NCBI GenBank assembly: GCA_942159475.1
Contig: OW804095.1
Location: forward strand, 155,603,664 to 155,667,663
DNA length: 64,000 bases
Source of the DNA: Sthenelais limicola
Taxonomy: Eukaryota; Annelida; Polychaeta; Phyllodocida; Sigalionidae
Direction: 5' to 3'
Shown: positions 63,773-64,000 of the stretch, piece by piece
How positions within the stretch are numbered: position 1 is the first letter of the stretch
How the letters are laid out: each line of letters begins with the position of its first letter
Notes under the pieces: model-generated
What the model was told of the DNA's origin: nothing
Databases searched by the model: none
The model's input: only the letters and a program-made list of their open reading frames with translations
Made by a program: the position numbers and the translations under genes

Positions 63773-64000
63773 AGTGTAGTTCTCCATAGATGAATATGAC
63801 AGCGTGCCCACAGACCAAACCAAGAAGCGGCAGACATTCTCAGAAATAATCGGGTGAGGAGATATTCCCATTTGACAACAAAAATAGTAGTATTTCTTCC
63901 ACTGAGATGCACGCACCGATTGAGTACTGAGAGCTAAGGCATTTCTCTGTATAGCAGCAACTCTGTCATCCAGGGAAGAGAGATCTGTAATTATATGAAA
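63773..64000 (-). pseudogene. N-terminal part of the tyrosine recombinase frame
   Basis: In frame with the recombinase below it and open to the window edge. It contains SVRASQWKKYYYFC, the SAM-like core-binding helices of DIRS/Ngaro/Crypton recombinases. It is cut by the window end, so its start is unknown. Confidence 0.65.

Larger units (their letters stand above)
62671..64000 (-). mobile_element. DIRS/Ngaro-like tyrosine-recombinase element, partial
   Basis: It comprises a recombinase ORF on minus plus two direct copies of a repeat of about 75 bp downstream of it (62671-62752 and 62922-62997, TATGAAGGAGACAC through AACCTGATGAGT). Split direct repeats beside a tyrosine recombinase are the layout of Ngaro-type retrotransposons. 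RT and gag regions would lie beyond the right edge. Confidence 0.75.

Overview
This is a eukaryotic, AT-rich, intron-dominated and heavily repeat-laden window, almost certainly from an invertebrate animal. The evidence is one spliced minus-strand gene of cysteine-rich extracellular modules with GT/AG introns, intact animal-type Ty3/gypsy, CR1/jockey-like and tyrosine-recombinase retroelements, several MITE-like families, and long minisatellites. A GTGA-run repeat with a TTACGCC motif near 53.9 kb resembles repeats I associate with molluscs, but that is a weak hint and the species cannot be fixed. I saw no rRNA, tRNA, CRISPR array or prokaryotic operon.

Host gene: thirteen coding exons on the minus strand, from 60445 (start) down to 9118 (stop), assemble into one continuous reading frame of 702 codons plus stop. 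The order is signal peptide, CCP, EGF, CCP, EGF, EGF, CCP, EGF, CCP, CCP, EGF, a last EGF split over two exons, one transmembrane helix and a short tail. It looks like a type I cell-surface adhesion or receptor-like protein. All its introns are packed with repeats.

Layout. 1-9117: no genes, only repeat fragments, a 1-kb purine tract and an LTR-like unit. 9118-10070: last two exons. 10080-24010: a 34-bp minisatellite split by a complete minus-strand Ty3/gypsy element (gypsy-1, identical LTRs, gag, pol and an extra third ORF). 24-27.4 kb: MITEs and exons 11-9. 27.7-32.6 kb: a MITE split by a second, very young plus-strand gypsy element (gypsy-2). 32.6-38.9 kb: a MITE-derived 53-bp array, exons 8-5, and a solo LTR in another MITE. 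39-44.7 kb: a 12-bp minisatellite, two decayed LINE copies and exon 4. 44.7-52 kb: a structurally intact three-ORF non-LTR retrotransposon. 52.4-60.4 kb: exons 3-1, a solo LTR, a 38-bp minisatellite of about 3.3 kb, and a truncated LINE with target-site duplication. 60.5-64 kb: MITEs, microsatellites and a DIRS/Ngaro-like tyrosine-recombinase element running off the right edge.

The most interesting system is the non-LTR retrotransposon at about 44.7-52 kb. Its ORF1 ends in a recognisable NADAR (YbiA-like) domain, a family that acts on ADP-ribose or N-glycosidic substrates. A separate SGNH-esterase-like ORF follows after 8 nt, then a 1-kb spacer and an endonuclease/reverse transcriptase ORF. 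A hairpin with a constant tip and base-paired but sequence-variable stems recurs five times in the element, three of them in the spacer. Two further strong hairpins sit directly before the ORF2 AUG. Other unusual points are gypsy-1's zinc-finger/coiled-coil third ORF, its DPG protease site and AT-hook integrase tail, and minisatellites that abut exon edges, one of them apparently grown from a splice acceptor.
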